Counted from the stretch's first letter, positions 34,218 through 42,581 are shown. The stretch: 64,000 bases of DNA from Granulicella sp. L56 (GCF_009765835.1 NZ_LMUS01000001.1:682001-746000), one strand, 5' to 3'. Made by a program: numbers and translations. Notes: generated by a model not told the origin, from the letters alone.

Positions 34218-34955
34218 TTATTTTGTGTATGCAGAACTCGGCGGTGGCGGTGTCTGATCATTCAGAATGGAATTCACCCTGACGAGATGCAAAACACCGG
34301 GACGGTTAGGGTTTTCAGCCATAATTTGATCGATCATCGCGGTAATCACCATATGCTGCCCGCTATTGTTCCCATATAACGGGAAACGATTGTCTATCAG
34401 CTCCCACCTTTTATTTGTACCCTCTTCAATAAAGACCTTCGTAGCCTTGTGCTCCCAAATAAACCATCCTCGAAACGTCTTCTCCGCACTCATTTGTGGA
34501 ATTCTGCGTGAAGCATCGTCCACAGCCTTCTGCTTCGCGTCAGCCTCCTCCTCTGCCTTTGCCTTCGCCTGGGCCTCCGTATTCTGTTGGGACCGCTGAT
34601 CCAGTGCCTTCTGATCGAGAACGACCTGAACAATATAAAACTGGGTCTTTCCGTTCGCCGGCAACTCCACCCCAATAATTCCTACATGCTCCCCCGCATG
34701 GGAGGGATTGGCTGCAGGAGCCATCACCGTGGCCTTCATCACCTGATTCGTGGTGTCGTCGACAAAGACATAGCCGCTGCCCGCAGCGATGTCCGCCTGA
34801 ACCACCGTACGCGGCGTGCCGGGAACAGGATGCGCCTCGCTCTCAATCCAACCCACATGCACATTCCGTTTAAGGGGCCCGACGTTGGACTGGCCATAAG
34901 CCATCCCCGTCATCAAGCCCACCACCGCAACACAAGCCACGATCGTCCGATTCAT
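34218..34955 (-). CDS. Periplasmic protein of unknown function (245 aa)
   Basis: A signal peptide covers residues 1-21 (cleavage after AYGQ). Two similar beta-rich segments flank a charged coiled-coil-like helix at about 110-150 (QRSQQNTEAQAKAKAEEEADAKQKAVDDA). The segment before (GYVFVDDTTNQVMKATVMA, HVGIIGVELPANGKTQFYIVQVV) and after it (FRGWFIWEHKATKVFIEEGTNKRWELIDN, GQHMVITAMID) look like a duplicated beta-domain, each predicting a strand-rich ligand- or matrix-binding fold. The C-terminus has TPPPPSS. I do not recognise a family; related proteins would be expected in other Acidobacteria. It stands alone next to a tRNA gene. Confidence 0.7.
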   Translation of the reverse strand: MNRTIVACVAVVGLMTGMAYGQSNVGPLKRNVHVGWIESEAHPVPGTPRTVVQADIAAGSGYVFVDDTTNQVMKATVMAPAANPSHAGEHVGIIGVELPANGKTQFYIVQVVLDQKALDQRSQQNTEAQAKAKAEEEADAKQKAVDDASRRIPQMSAEKTFRGWFIWEHKATKVFIEEGTNKRWELIDNRFPLYGNNSGQHMVITAMIDQIMAENPNRPGVLHLVRVNSILNDQTPPPPSSAYTK

Positions 34956-35021
34956 ATCCGCTCCACGCTCCTTTATTGAGAGGCAGACGATTGTACAGAA
35001 TCGTCCGGCTCTTATACTCCC

Positions 35022-35597
35022 CTACTTCGAATCACCCGGCAGTAATCCCTGCGGCAGGTCGGTCAGCACAGCCTTCCCGTCCTTGTAATCGATCCGCCAA
35101 ATCCGATCGAACTGAGTATCTGGCCACGGCGTATATGGCGGCTGCGCTCCCAGCGTAGAGGCAAGCTGCGGAATCTTGCCATGGTGCCACGCCACCAGCA
35201 CCACCTTCCCCGCATACTTCCCGCTCAATAATTCCTTCGCCAGCGCCTCATAATCATCGTCCAGGATCGTGCTGTCGATCGGCAGCTTCAAAGTCGCTGC
35301 CAGCGGCGTAATCGTCTCCACCGGACGGTTCGAGTGCTTGCTCAAATGCGTGGCAAACAGAACCTGCGGCACAGGCACATCAGACCGCGACCCATCAAAC
35401 AACTTAGGCAGCAACGAAGCCCGCTGATACCCCACCGGCGAAAGGTCCTGCCGCCCATCCGTCAGCTTCTCCGCATGGCGAATGATCAAAATCGTAGCCG
35501 GAGGCTGCGGCGCAACCGCACCCTGCCCCCAGGCAACTCCAGCAGCGGCCAACAACGCCACCACAAATACAAACAGACCGCACTTCATCCTGAACAT
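35022..35597 (-). CDS. Secreted histidine-phosphatase-superfamily protein (about 191 aa)
   Basis: The start is set at ATG 35597, giving a normal signal peptide (CGLFVFVVALLAAAGVAWGQ); ATG 35588 is an alternative and upstream in-frame starts lack a signal. The catalytic RHAEK motif follows at about residues 39-43 (ILIIRHAEKLTDGR), and the second conserved His is in VLVAWHHGKIPQLA near 133-146. The usual RHG/E pattern is thus RHAE, as in SixA-like and related phosphatases. The protein is probably periplasmic; its substrate is unknown. It diverges from the iron permease operon. Confidence 0.78.
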   Translation of the reverse strand: MFRMKCGLFVFVVALLAAAGVAWGQGAVAPQPPATILIIRHAEKLTDGRQDLSPVGYQRASLLPKLFDGSRSDVPVPQVLFATHLSKHSNRPVETITPLAATLKLPIDSTILDDDYEALAKELLSGKYAGKVVLVAWHHGKIPQLASTLGAQPPYTPWPDTQFDRIWRIDYKDGKAVLTDLPQGLLPGDSK

Positions 35598-35665
35598 ATC
35601 CAACCAGCATCTCCCAAGCCACTCCCAACATTGTGAACGCACCAAGAATTCCTCCAGACCGTCAA

Positions 35666-35695
35666 TTGACGACCAATTTAGTCCGCATTAGACTA
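35666..35695 (+). promoter_or_regulatory. Sigma-70 promoter with overlapping dyad upstream of the iron permease operon
   Basis: TTGACG (35666-35671), a 17-base spacer and TAGACT (35689-35694) form a good promoter pointing to the FTR1 gene. An inverted repeat TAGTC-N7-GACTA (35679-35695) covers the spacer and -10, where a repressor would act. No Fur consensus is seen. Confidence 0.5.
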
Positions 35696-35793
35696 GAGAA
35701 GGAACGCTGGCCAATCCAGCACAGCATCGGGACCAGCCTTCAAGCGCTCGCGGAAAGCCTTGTGGAAAGTCTCTCGGGGAAGAGAAACACCTT

Positions 35794-37071
35794 ATGTTGC
35801 AGGCATTTATCATCACCCTCCGCGAGGGGGTCGAAGCAGCGCTGATCGTGGGCATCGTCTTCGCCTACCTCTCCAAGATCGGCCGCAACGAGCTGAAGCG
35901 CATCGTCTTCTGGGCACTCGGAGCCGCCGTCGTCGCCAGCATCGGCGTCGCCATCGTCGTCGCCCACCTCAACTTCAACTCCGACATCATCGAAGGCTGG
36001 GTCATGCTCGCGGCTGCTGTCTTTGTGGTGAGCATGATCTGGTTCATGCACAAGACCGCCCGCTCCATGAAGGGCGAGATCGAATCCAGGGTCGCCAAGT
36101 TCACCGGCGGCGAAGACGGCCCCTCCCGCATCGGCCTCTTCCTCTTCGTCTTCCTGCTCGTCCTCCGCGAAGGCGTCGAGACCGTCCTCATCCTCTCGGC
36201 CGTCACTCTCAACTCGACCGAGCTACTCAGCTTCACCGGCACTCTCCTCGGCATCGCGGTAGCCGTCGTCTTCGGTGTCCTCTTCATCCGCGGCAGCGTC
36301 AAGATCAACCTCCAGCGATTCTTCCGCGTCACCACCGTCATCCTCTACTTCGTAGCATTCCAGCTCATCGTCAGCGGACTGCACGAGCTCAGCGAAAACG
36401 GTGTCCTCCCTTCCAGCACCACCGAGATGCGCCTCATCGGCCCCATCGTCCGCAACGACCTCTTCTTCTTCGTCACCATGCTCGCCCTGGCCGGCCTGAT
36501 GATGCTGCTCGAATACAAACGCCGCACCTCGGTTGAACTCCCTGCCACCGCCACTCCCGCCGACAAGCGTCGCGCCGACTGGACCCAGCGCCGCGAAAAG
36601 ATGTGGATGACCGCCGTCGTCGTCACCAGCTTCGTCTTCATCTTCCTCTCCACCGCCGAGTTCATCTACGCCAAGAGCACCACCGCGCTCTCGCCCACCA
36701 CCTCCGTCACTCTCGTCGGCAGCCAGGCCATCGTCCCCACCTCGCAGATCACCGACGACCAGCTCCACCGCTACGGCGTCCACGTCGACGACGGCAAAGG
36801 CGGCAGCACCGAAGTCCGCTTCCTCCTCTACAAAAAGCCCGACGGCAACATCGTCTCCGTAGCCGACGCCTGCCACATCTGCGGCCCGGTCGGCTTCTAC
36901 ATCAGCAGCCAGGGAATCACCTGCAAGATGTGCGCCTCCCCACTCGTGCCGCAATCGATGGGCCAGCCCGGAGGCTGTAATCCCATCCCGCTACAATCCA
37001 CCATCGGCGGCGGCGAAGTAGTCATCCAAGCCGCAGATCTCCGCGCCCTGGCCCCGGTCTTCGAGCGATGA
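35794..37071 (+). CDS. FTR1-family iron permease fused to a C-terminal DUF2318 Fe-S-type domain (425 aa)
   Basis: Residues 1-250 form an FTR1/EfeU-like permease with about seven membrane helices and two REGVE iron-path motifs (R10-E14 and near 128-132, LLVLREGVETVLIL). After a further membrane helix (about 270-290) comes a soluble domain with DACHICGPVGFY, CKMCAS and GGCNPIPL, the cysteine pattern of DUF2318, a putative metal or Fe-S domain. In Campylobacter-type P19/FTR1 systems these two parts are usually separate genes. Two FtsX permeases and an ATPase follow on the same strand, so this is the membrane permease of that iron uptake operon. No P19/Tp34 partner is visible. Confidence 0.88.
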   Translation: MLQAFIITLREGVEAALIVGIVFAYLSKIGRNELKRIVFWALGAAVVASIGVAIVVAHLNFNSDIIEGWVMLAAAVFVVSMIWFMHKTARSMKGEIESRVAKFTGGEDGPSRIGLFLFVFLLVLREGVETVLILSAVTLNSTELLSFTGTLLGIAVAVVFGVLFIRGSVKINLQRFFRVTTVILYFVAFQLIVSGLHELSENGVLPSSTTEMRLIGPIVRNDLFFFVTMLALAGLMMLLEYKRRTSVELPATATPADKRRADWTQRREKMWMTAVVVTSFVFIFLSTAEFIYAKSTTALSPTTSVTLVGSQAIVPTSQITDDQLHRYGVHVDDGKGGSTEVRFLLYKKPDGNIVSVADACHICGPVGFYISSQGITCKMCASPLVPQSMGQPGGCNPIPLQSTIGGGEVVIQAADLRALAPVFER

Positions 37072-37096
37072 TGCACTTCCCTAATCAAAAATCGTC

Positions 37097-37136
37097 GGGT
37101 GCCCCATCCTTCGCAGTCTCATCGCGAAGGGTGGGA
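37097..37136. repeat. Hairpin repeat family 2, copy 1
   Basis: GGGTGCCCCATCCTTCGC, 9 bases, GCGAAGGGTGGGA: a near-perfect 12-bp stem (37103-37114 with 37124-37135). It lies between the FTR1 and first FtsX genes. Confidence 0.85.
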
Positions 37137-37169
37137 TCAACAATCCTCCCCGCAAACGAGGCCGCATAA

Positions 37170-38429
37170 ATGTTCTTCCGCCTCCTCTGGGAAAGCTTCC
37201 GCCGCCAGCGCCGCCGCAAGGCCCTCGCCGGAATCGCCATCCTACTCGGAACAACCGCCGTCACCGCCATGCTCGCGCTCGCCACCACCATCGGCGACCG
37301 CATCCATAAAGAGCTGGCCGTCTACGGAGCCAACATTGTCATCACTCCCAAAGCCGCCGACCTCGACGTAAAAATCGGTGGAATCAACATCAAGCCCGCC
37401 ACCGGCAACGCCTATCTCAAAGCCAGCGATCTCCCCAAACTCAAAGCCATCTTCTGGGCCAACAACATCACCGGCGTCTCCCCCGAACTCCCCATCACGC
37501 TCACCCTCGCCAACGGACAGCAACTCTCCGCCACGGGCCTCTGGTTCCATCACAACCTCGCCAACGGCGGCAGCAGCATGATCACGGGAGCGCCGCCATT
37601 GCACCCATGGTGGAAGCTCACCGGAGCATGGCCCTCCGCAGAAAACGAAGCCGTTGCCGGAGCAGCAACCGGTCTGCACATCGGCGACATCGTTCAGGCC
37701 GACAACACACCTCTCCGCATCACCGGCCTCGTCTCCACCGGAGACGCCACCGACAAGCGCCTTCTCCTCCCCCTCGAAACCGCGCAGAAGTTAGCCAACC
37801 TCCCCGACGCCGTCTCCCGCGTAGACGTCTCCGCCCGCACCAAACCCGAAGACGCCTTCGCCCGCAAAGACCCCGACACGCTCTCGCCGCAGCAGCACGA
37901 GATCTGGTACTGCCGCCCCTACGCCAACTCCATCGCCTACCAGATTCGCGAAGCCATCCCCGGCGCACAGGCCGACCAAGTCCGCCGCGTCGAGCAGAAC
38001 GAAGGCAACGTCCTCGAACGCATCAGCGGACTCATGTGGCTCATCAGCGCCGCCGCCCTACTCGCAGCCGGGTTCGCCGTCTCTGCGGCTATGGCCACCG
38101 CCATCCTCGAGCGCCGCGCCGAGATCGGTCTCATGCGCTCCCTCGGAGCCAGCAAAGGCGCTATCGCCTTCCTCTTCTACTCCGAGACCGGCCTGCTGGC
38201 CGTCTTCGCCGGAACCATCGGCTACCTCTTCGGCTCCGGCCTCGCCGCATGGCTGGGAGCCCGCATCTTCGCAGGCGACGGCGCAGCCGCAGCCGGCTCC
38301 GTCCTCAACCCCGTCCTGCTTCCTGTAGTCGTAGCTCTCGCCCTCGCCGTAGCCATCGCCGGAAGCACCCCGTCCATCCGCACCTCTCTCAAGATGGATC
38401 CCTCCACCATCCTCAGGGCGGACGCATGA
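37170..38429 (+). CDS. FtsX-family ABC permease 1 of the iron operon (419 aa)
   Basis: The MacB/FtsX layout is clear: a membrane helix at about 18-45 (RKALAGIAILLGTTAVTAMLALATTIGD), a periplasmic domain to about 285, and three membrane helices in the FtsX domain (GLMWLISAAALLAAGFAVSAAMATAILERRAEIGLMRSLGAS and following). The ERRAEIGLMRSLGAS stretch is the coupling-helix signature. It is followed by a paralogous permease and an ATPase, matching Cj1661-Cj1663 of the Campylobacter P19 operon by order. The likely job is energising release of iron, or moving a redox or metal-binding partner; this is unknown even in the known systems. Confidence 0.85.
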   Translation: MFFRLLWESFRRQRRRKALAGIAILLGTTAVTAMLALATTIGDRIHKELAVYGANIVITPKAADLDVKIGGINIKPATGNAYLKASDLPKLKAIFWANNITGVSPELPITLTLANGQQLSATGLWFHHNLANGGSSMITGAPPLHPWWKLTGAWPSAENEAVAGAATGLHIGDIVQADNTPLRITGLVSTGDATDKRLLLPLETAQKLANLPDAVSRVDVSARTKPEDAFARKDPDTLSPQQHEIWYCRPYANSIAYQIREAIPGAQADQVRRVEQNEGNVLERISGLMWLISAAALLAAGFAVSAAMATAILERRAEIGLMRSLGASKGAIAFLFYSETGLLAVFAGTIGYLFGSGLAAWLGARIFAGDGAAAAGSVLNPVLLPVVVALALAVAIAGSTPSIRTSLKMDPSTILRADA

Positions 38430-38446
38430 CACCAACAATCTTCCCC

Positions 38447-38491
38447 CACGTGGAGAGACCCCTATATTTCGCCGTTGCCGTTGCCTGTTCT
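38447..38491 (+). repeat. Dispersed repeat family 1, copy 4 (forward, short form)
   Basis: GTGGAGAGACCCCTATATTTCGCCGTTGCCGTTGCC tail, missing the left CATCTCGACC arm. It is the last forward copy before the strand switch. Confidence 0.75.
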
Positions 38492-38514
38492 CCCGAACCC
38501 CACTCCATAAGCCA

Positions 38515-38554
38515 GGGTGCCCCATCCTTCGCTGCCTCATCGCGAAGGGTGGGA
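38515..38554. repeat. Hairpin repeat family 2, copy 2
   Basis: GGGTGCCCCATCCTTCGC then CTGCCTCATCGCGAAGGGTGGGA; the stem is as in copy 1, differing only in the loop. Confidence 0.85.
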
Positions 38555-38586
38555 TGTAAACCGTCCGCACCCGCGCAGGTGAACGC

Positions 38587-39684
38587 ATGAAGCGCCTCAC
38601 CTTCCCCAGCATCCTCCGCCGCTCGTTGACCCACCGCCGCGCACGCAGCCTCTCCGCGCTGGTAGCACTCACCGTCTCCGCCGCCGTTGCCACTGCGCTG
38701 CTCACTCTCTACGCCGACCTCAACGCCAAACTCCACAAAGAGTTTCGCAACTTCGGAGCCAACGTAGTCGTCACCGCCTCTGCCTCATCCCCACTCCCAC
38801 CCAATGCACTCGCAGAAATCCAAAAAGCCGCAGGCCCCGACGCCCTCATTGCCCCCTTCGCCTACGCCGTAGCCACCACCGACCGCGGAACCTCCGTCGT
38901 CGTAGCAGGAACCGACTTCCCCGCCGTTCAGCGCCTCGACGCATGGTGGGACCTCGCCCACTGGCCCACCGCACCTGACGCCGCCCTGCTCGGTGACCGC
39001 GCCGCCAACTTCATCGCCGACGAGCACGCCGTCAAGCTCACCTACGCCAACAAAGCCATCACGCTCACCGGAGCAGGCCGCATCAAGACCGGTGGCGACG
39101 AAGACAGCCGCATTTACATCCCGCTGCCCGCCTTCACCCAATGGACAAGCATCGGCCCAACCGTCATCGAGCTGCAAATCCCCGGCGGGGCCGCCGCCGT
39201 CGAAGCCGCACTCAACCGCCTCCGCGCCCAGTTCCCCACTTTACAAATTCAACCGGTCCGCCAGCTCGTCGAAGGCGAATCCCGCATCGTCGATCGCACC
39301 CACTCGCTCATGTACGGCTCGGTGCTGCTCATCGCACTTACTGTCGCCGTCAGCGTGCTCGCTACCCTCTCCGCCTCGGTCCTCGAACGCCGCCGCGACT
39401 TCGCATTGATGAAAGCCCTCGGCGGCTCGCAGACACAGCTCATGTCCCTGTTCCTGCTCGAAGCCCTCGTCCTCGCGCTGGCGGGAGTCGTCCTCGGCTA
39501 CATCACAGGCTCCGCCGCCGCATGGGCCATCAGCCAAGCCAACTTCCACACCGCCACACTGCCGCGCCTCTCCGTCCTGCCGCTGGTGCTTCTGCTCAAC
39601 ATCGCCATCGCCGCCTTCGCCGCCCTCTTCCCCGTCCGCGTCCTGCGGGGCCTCCAACCAGCAGCCTTGCTCAAGGGTGAATGA
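38587..39684 (+). CDS. FtsX-family ABC permease 2 of the iron operon (365 aa)
   Basis: The ATG at 38587 follows AGGTGAACGC. Like the preceding gene it has one N-terminal membrane helix (about 20-45), a periplasmic domain and a C-terminal FtsX domain with three helices (YGSVLLIALTVAVSVLATLSASVLERRRDFALMKALGGSQTQ, LFLLEALVLALAGVVLGYITGS, LPLVLLLNIAIAAFAALF). The ERRRDFALMKALGGS motif is the expected coupling helix. The two permeases probably form a heterodimer with one ATPase dimer. Family 1 and family 2 repeats separate it from its neighbours, but all genes of the operon stay on one strand. Confidence 0.85.
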   Translation: MKRLTFPSILRRSLTHRRARSLSALVALTVSAAVATALLTLYADLNAKLHKEFRNFGANVVVTASASSPLPPNALAEIQKAAGPDALIAPFAYAVATTDRGTSVVVAGTDFPAVQRLDAWWDLAHWPTAPDAALLGDRAANFIADEHAVKLTYANKAITLTGAGRIKTGGDEDSRIYIPLPAFTQWTSIGPTVIELQIPGGAAAVEAALNRLRAQFPTLQIQPVRQLVEGESRIVDRTHSLMYGSVLLIALTVAVSVLATLSASVLERRRDFALMKALGGSQTQLMSLFLLEALVLALAGVVLGYITGSAAAWAISQANFHTATLPRLSVLPLVLLLNIAIAAFAALFPVRVLRGLQPAALLKGE

Positions 39685-39703
39685 CAGATGAGCCACAAAT
39701 CCG

Positions 39704-39735
39704 GGTGCCCCATGTCCCGATTTTGGGACATGGGT
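39704..39735. repeat. Hairpin repeat family 2, copy 3
   Basis: GGGTGCCCCATGTCCC, GATTTT, GGGACATGGG: a perfect 10-bp stem (39710-39719 with 39726-39735). Only the GGGTGCCCCAT prefix is shared with copies 1 and 2. Confidence 0.75.
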
Positions 39736-39779
39736 TCCACTGCGGCCAACCCGCACAAGGCTAAACTAGAAGAGAACCC

Positions 39780-40520
39780 ATGCCCGAAAGCCTAAGCCCC
39801 ATCGAAAGCGAAACCCGTCCCGACTGCGCCGTCATCTCCCTTACCGGAGTCACACGCGAGTATGCCGGCCGCGCCGGAGCCGTGCGCGCGCTCGATCACG
39901 CGGCCTTCAGCATCGTCGCCGGCGAGTGGGTCGCCATCACCGGCCCCTCAGGCTCGGGAAAATCCACGCTGGTCAATCTCATCGGCTGCCTCGACCGCCC
40001 CACCTCGGGGGAGCTGCGCATCGACGGCGTCAACGTAGCCACGATGTCTGCAACGGAACTCGACCGCTTCCGCGCCGACAAGATCGGCTTCATCTTCCAG
40101 CAGTTCCACCTGATTCCCTACCTGTCGGCGCTTGAGAATGTGATGCTGGCGCAGTACTTCCACTCCATGACCGACGAGTCCGAAGCCCGCGCTGCGCTTG
40201 CTCGTGTCGGTCTCGCCGCGCGGGCAGAGCATCTTCCCAGCGAGCTATCCGGCGGGGAACAGCAGCGTGTCTGCATCGCGCGGGCGCTAATTAATAACCC
40301 GCCGATTCTGCTTGCAGATGAGCCTACGGGAAATCTGGATGCGGCCAATCAGACGATTGTTGCGGAGCTTTTGCAGGATCTGCATCGCAATGGCCACACG
40401 ATTGTCATGGTGACGCACGATCCTGAGATGGCGGCGCTTGCGCAGCGCAAGATTGCCCTGAGTCATGGCAAGGTCTTCTGCCACCCCGTCGGCGGCCAAG
40501 TCGTCACTTTGAAGCGCTAG
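39780..40520 (+). CDS. ABC transporter ATPase of the iron operon (246 aa)
   Basis: MacB/LolD-type ATPase with Walker [10 protein letters not shown] (about 56-64), signature LSGGEQQR (about 157-164) and Walker [13 protein letters not shown] (about 177-188). It closes the FTR1-FtsX-FtsX-ATPase operon. Codon use changes within the gene: up to about 40120 nearly all Ile and Asp codons are ATC and GAC; after about 40270 they are mostly ATT and GAT and the third position turns to G/T. That shift marks the compositional switch described in the findings. No residue loss accompanies it, so the protein looks functional. Confidence 0.88.
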   Translation: MPESLSPIESETRPDCAVISLTGVTREYAGRAGAVRALDHAAFSIVAGEWVAITGPSGSGKSTLVNLIGCLDRPTSGELRIDGVNVATMSATELDRFRADKIGFIFQQFHLIPYLSALENVMLAQYFHSMTDESEARAALARVGLAARAEHLPSELSGGEQQRVCIARALINNPPILLADEPTGNLDAANQTIVAELLQDLHRNGHTIVMVTHDPEMAALAQRKIALSHGKVFCHPVGGQVVTLKR

Positions 40521-40526
40521 ACTCAA

Positions 40527-40602
40527 TGTAACCGGACAACGTGCTTCTGAGCGGTTACAAATTAATTTAGGTAACCACTTCAATAGCATCTGAATGGTTA
40601 CA
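40527..40602. repeat. Symmetric array of four GGTTAC-type sites between convergent genes
   Basis: TGTAACC (40527-40533), GGTTACA (40553-40559), GGTAACC (40570-40576) and GGTTACA (40596-40602) have start spacings of 26, 17 and 26 bases. The middle pair frames the self-complementary AAATTAATTT, forming an AT-cored dyad. Possible protein-binding array; no known dif or DnaA consensus is matched. Confidence 0.4.
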
Positions 40603-40614
40603 TGCTTAGTTCAA

Positions 40615-41472
40615 CTAGCGCTCGCCCCACTTCAACTTCGAGCGCAGCACATTGAAGACTCCGTTCGGCGTATGCCGCAACAGACGTACGCTGTACTGCG
40701 AACGGCAACAGTAGACGTTGTCTCCCAACATCAGCTCTACCGCCTCCTGCCCGTCGACGGTGAGATAGGTCTGGTTAGGAACCCCTTCAATATGAATACT
40801 TACAGAGGAATCTCCAGGTACTACTATAGGTCGCAGCGTCAGCAGATGCGGACAGATCGGCGTCACCAGCATGGCATTCACGTTGGGCATCACAATCGGC
40901 CCATTGGCTGCGAGATTGTAAGCCGTTGATCCTGTTGGAGTTGCAACGATAATCCCATCCGCCCGGAATTTGGCCACGAGCTGCTCGTCAATCTCGACCA
41001 GGAAGTCGGCCATACGAGCTATTGTTCCTTTAGAAACAACGACATCGTTCAGGGCATCCCACTGATGCAGCAGCTTTCCCTCGCGTCGCAGCTCGGCGTG
41101 CATCATGCTGCGAACCTCAACATCGGCGCGGTGATCACACCAGTCCTGAAGCGTGACATAAAGGTCCGCCAGCGGAATCTCCGTCAGAAATCCCAGTGAA
41201 CCGAGATTTACGGAAAGGATCGGCGTCACCGTTCGCGCAAAGGCGCGTGCCGCTGCCAACAAAGTGCCATCGCCACCCAGCACGATGACCAGATCGGGCT
41301 TGTGCTTCGGCAACTCTGGCCGCTCAATGCCTACAGCGCCCGCCAAATATGCCGCACTATCCGGATCGAGAACGTACTGATAGCTGTGGCTTTCGAGCCA
41401 GCTCACCAGCTCGCGCAAAATTCCGGCGAGTTCCGGCTTCTGAGGCTTGGAGATAATGGCAGCAAGAGGCAT
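40615..41472 (-). CDS. nadK: NAD kinase
   Basis: The start is set at ATG 41472 (MPLAAIISKPQKPELAG); the frame is open further upstream but that region is repeat DNA. The phosphate-donor loop GGDGT is at 66-70, followed by LGSLGFLTEI and VVSKGT segments. The substrate-binding GIIVATPTGSTAYNLAANGP and the C-terminal PGDSSVSIHIEG, TVDGQ are also present. The enzyme phosphorylates NAD to NADP. It follows tlyA on the minus strand, a pairing seen in many bacteria, here separated by 140 bases with a family 1 repeat. Confidence 0.95.
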   Translation of the reverse strand: MPLAAIISKPQKPELAGILRELVSWLESHSYQYVLDPDSAAYLAGAVGIERPELPKHKPDLVIVLGGDGTLLAAARAFARTVTPILSVNLGSLGFLTEIPLADLYVTLQDWCDHRADVEVRSMMHAELRREGKLLHQWDALNDVVVSKGTIARMADFLVEIDEQLVAKFRADGIIVATPTGSTAYNLAANGPIVMPNVNAMLVTPICPHLLTLRPIVVPGDSSVSIHIEGVPNQTYLTVDGQEAVELMLGDNVYCCRSQYSVRLLRHTPNGVFNVLRSKLKWGER

Positions 41473-41528
41473 ATCGCTAGTGTAACGGCACTTCGGGTGC
41501 TGGGTGATGATGGGTATTGCAAGCAAAA

Positions 41529-41580
41529 GCGAAATACAGGGGTCTCTCCACTGAGCTTCGCTTCGGTCGAGATGACGTAC
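41529..41580 (-). repeat. Dispersed repeat family 1, copy 5 (reverse)
   Basis: Read on the + strand: CGAAATACAGGGGTCTCTCC, then ACTGAGCTTCGCTTCGGTCG and AGATGACGTA. It is the first copy right of the strand switch and the first in reverse orientation. Confidence 0.85.
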
Positions 41581-41612
41581 GTTGGTGTGGGTAGAGGTAG
41601 ATTGTTTGCAAT

Positions 41613-42401
41613 TTACTGTTTGCCGAAGCGGGCGTGGAGCAGGTACTCGTGGTTGCCTTCCATGCCTAAGATCGGCGAATCGATGACCTCGATGCCGCTG
41701 CCGCGTTGCTCGATGACGCACTCGCGAACGCGTTGCACGGCCTGCTGGCGGGCGTCGGGATCGCGGACGATGCCGCCCTTGCCTACATTGGCGCGGCCTG
41801 CCTCGAACTGCGGCTTTACCAGAATCACAGCTTCGCCCGACCATTGCTGCGATGCTGTCGAGAGCGCAGACAGCACTGCGGGAAGAACCAGTGTGGCCGA
41901 GATGAAGGAGACGTCCATGGCTATGAATGACGGGACTGCACCGTTGCCCAACAGTTCGCCTTCTGTCAGCAGGCGGGCATTGGTGCGCTCGCGCAGGGTC
42001 ACGCGCGGATCGTCGCGGAGCTTCTGGGCAATCTGGCCGTAACCGGTATCGACGGCGAGGACGCTGGAGGCGCCGCTCTGCAACATGCAGTCGGTAAAGC
42101 CTCCGGTGGAGGCTCCGATATCGACACAGGCCAGGCCGGTCAACGCTATCTGCCAGTGGGCCAGCGCCTGCTCCAGCTTCAGTCCGCCGCGGCTGACATA
42201 TTTGAGGTCCGAGCCCAGCAGCCGAATCGCAACTTCGGCGCGAACCGCAGTTCCCGGCTTATCGACGCGTTGCTCATCCACCAGCACCCGGCCTGCGAGG
42301 ATGAGCGCCTGCGCCCGCTCGCGCGAGGCGGCGTGGCCCTGATCGACGAGCAGCTTGTCCAGACGTATCTTCTCAGCGCGCGTTTTAGACGGGTCAGCCA
42401 T
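41613..42401 (-). CDS. tlyA: TlyA-family rRNA 2'-O-methyltransferase / hemolysin A-like (262 aa)
   Basis: The start is the ATG at 42401. The N-terminal S4 RNA-binding domain covers residues 10-75 (RLDKLLVDQGHAASRERAQALILAGRVLVD). The RrmJ/FtsJ-type methyltransferase follows, with the SAM motif CVDIGASTGGFTDCML near 90-105, the AVDTGYGQIAQKLRDDP region and the MDVSFIS motif near 155-162. TlyA proteins methylate riboses in 16S and 23S rRNA. It diverges from an ECF sigma operon. Confidence 0.9.
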   Translation of the reverse strand: MADPSKTRAEKIRLDKLLVDQGHAASRERAQALILAGRVLVDEQRVDKPGTAVRAEVAIRLLGSDLKYVSRGGLKLEQALAHWQIALTGLACVDIGASTGGFTDCMLQSGASSVLAVDTGYGQIAQKLRDDPRVTLRERTNARLLTEGELLGNGAVPSFIAMDVSFISATLVLPAVLSALSTASQQWSGEAVILVKPQFEAGRANVGKGGIVRDPDARQQAVQRVRECVIEQRGSGIEVIDSPILGMEGNHEYLLHARFGKQ

Positions 42402-42581
42402 ATTTTTGCATCTATCAATAAGGTACATGTTGAGCGGAGCTGGAAATGAACAACTATTGCGACGAAATTTCGAGTAAAGTTGCATTTGGAATGATGCCCA
42501 AAACGATAAAAGCAGCGAGTTGCCTGACGGACTCCATATATTCCATCTTTCGGCAATCTGTTCGAGCCGCAGGTGCGTTTT

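Noticed and set aside
35666-35695. Fur box upstream of the iron permease
   Set aside because: The dyad TAGTC-N7-GACTA does not resemble GATAATGATAATCATTATC in any register.
40521-40614. dif site or DnaA-box cluster at the skew switch
   Set aside because: No 28-bp XerC/XerD-like sequence and no TTATCCACA-type boxes are visible; only a GGTTACA array is present.
41473-41844. N-terminal extension of NAD kinase to 409 residues
   Set aside because: The extension is Arg-rich, runs through a family 1 repeat and overlaps the end of tlyA; the NAD kinase family begins at the ATG at 41472.
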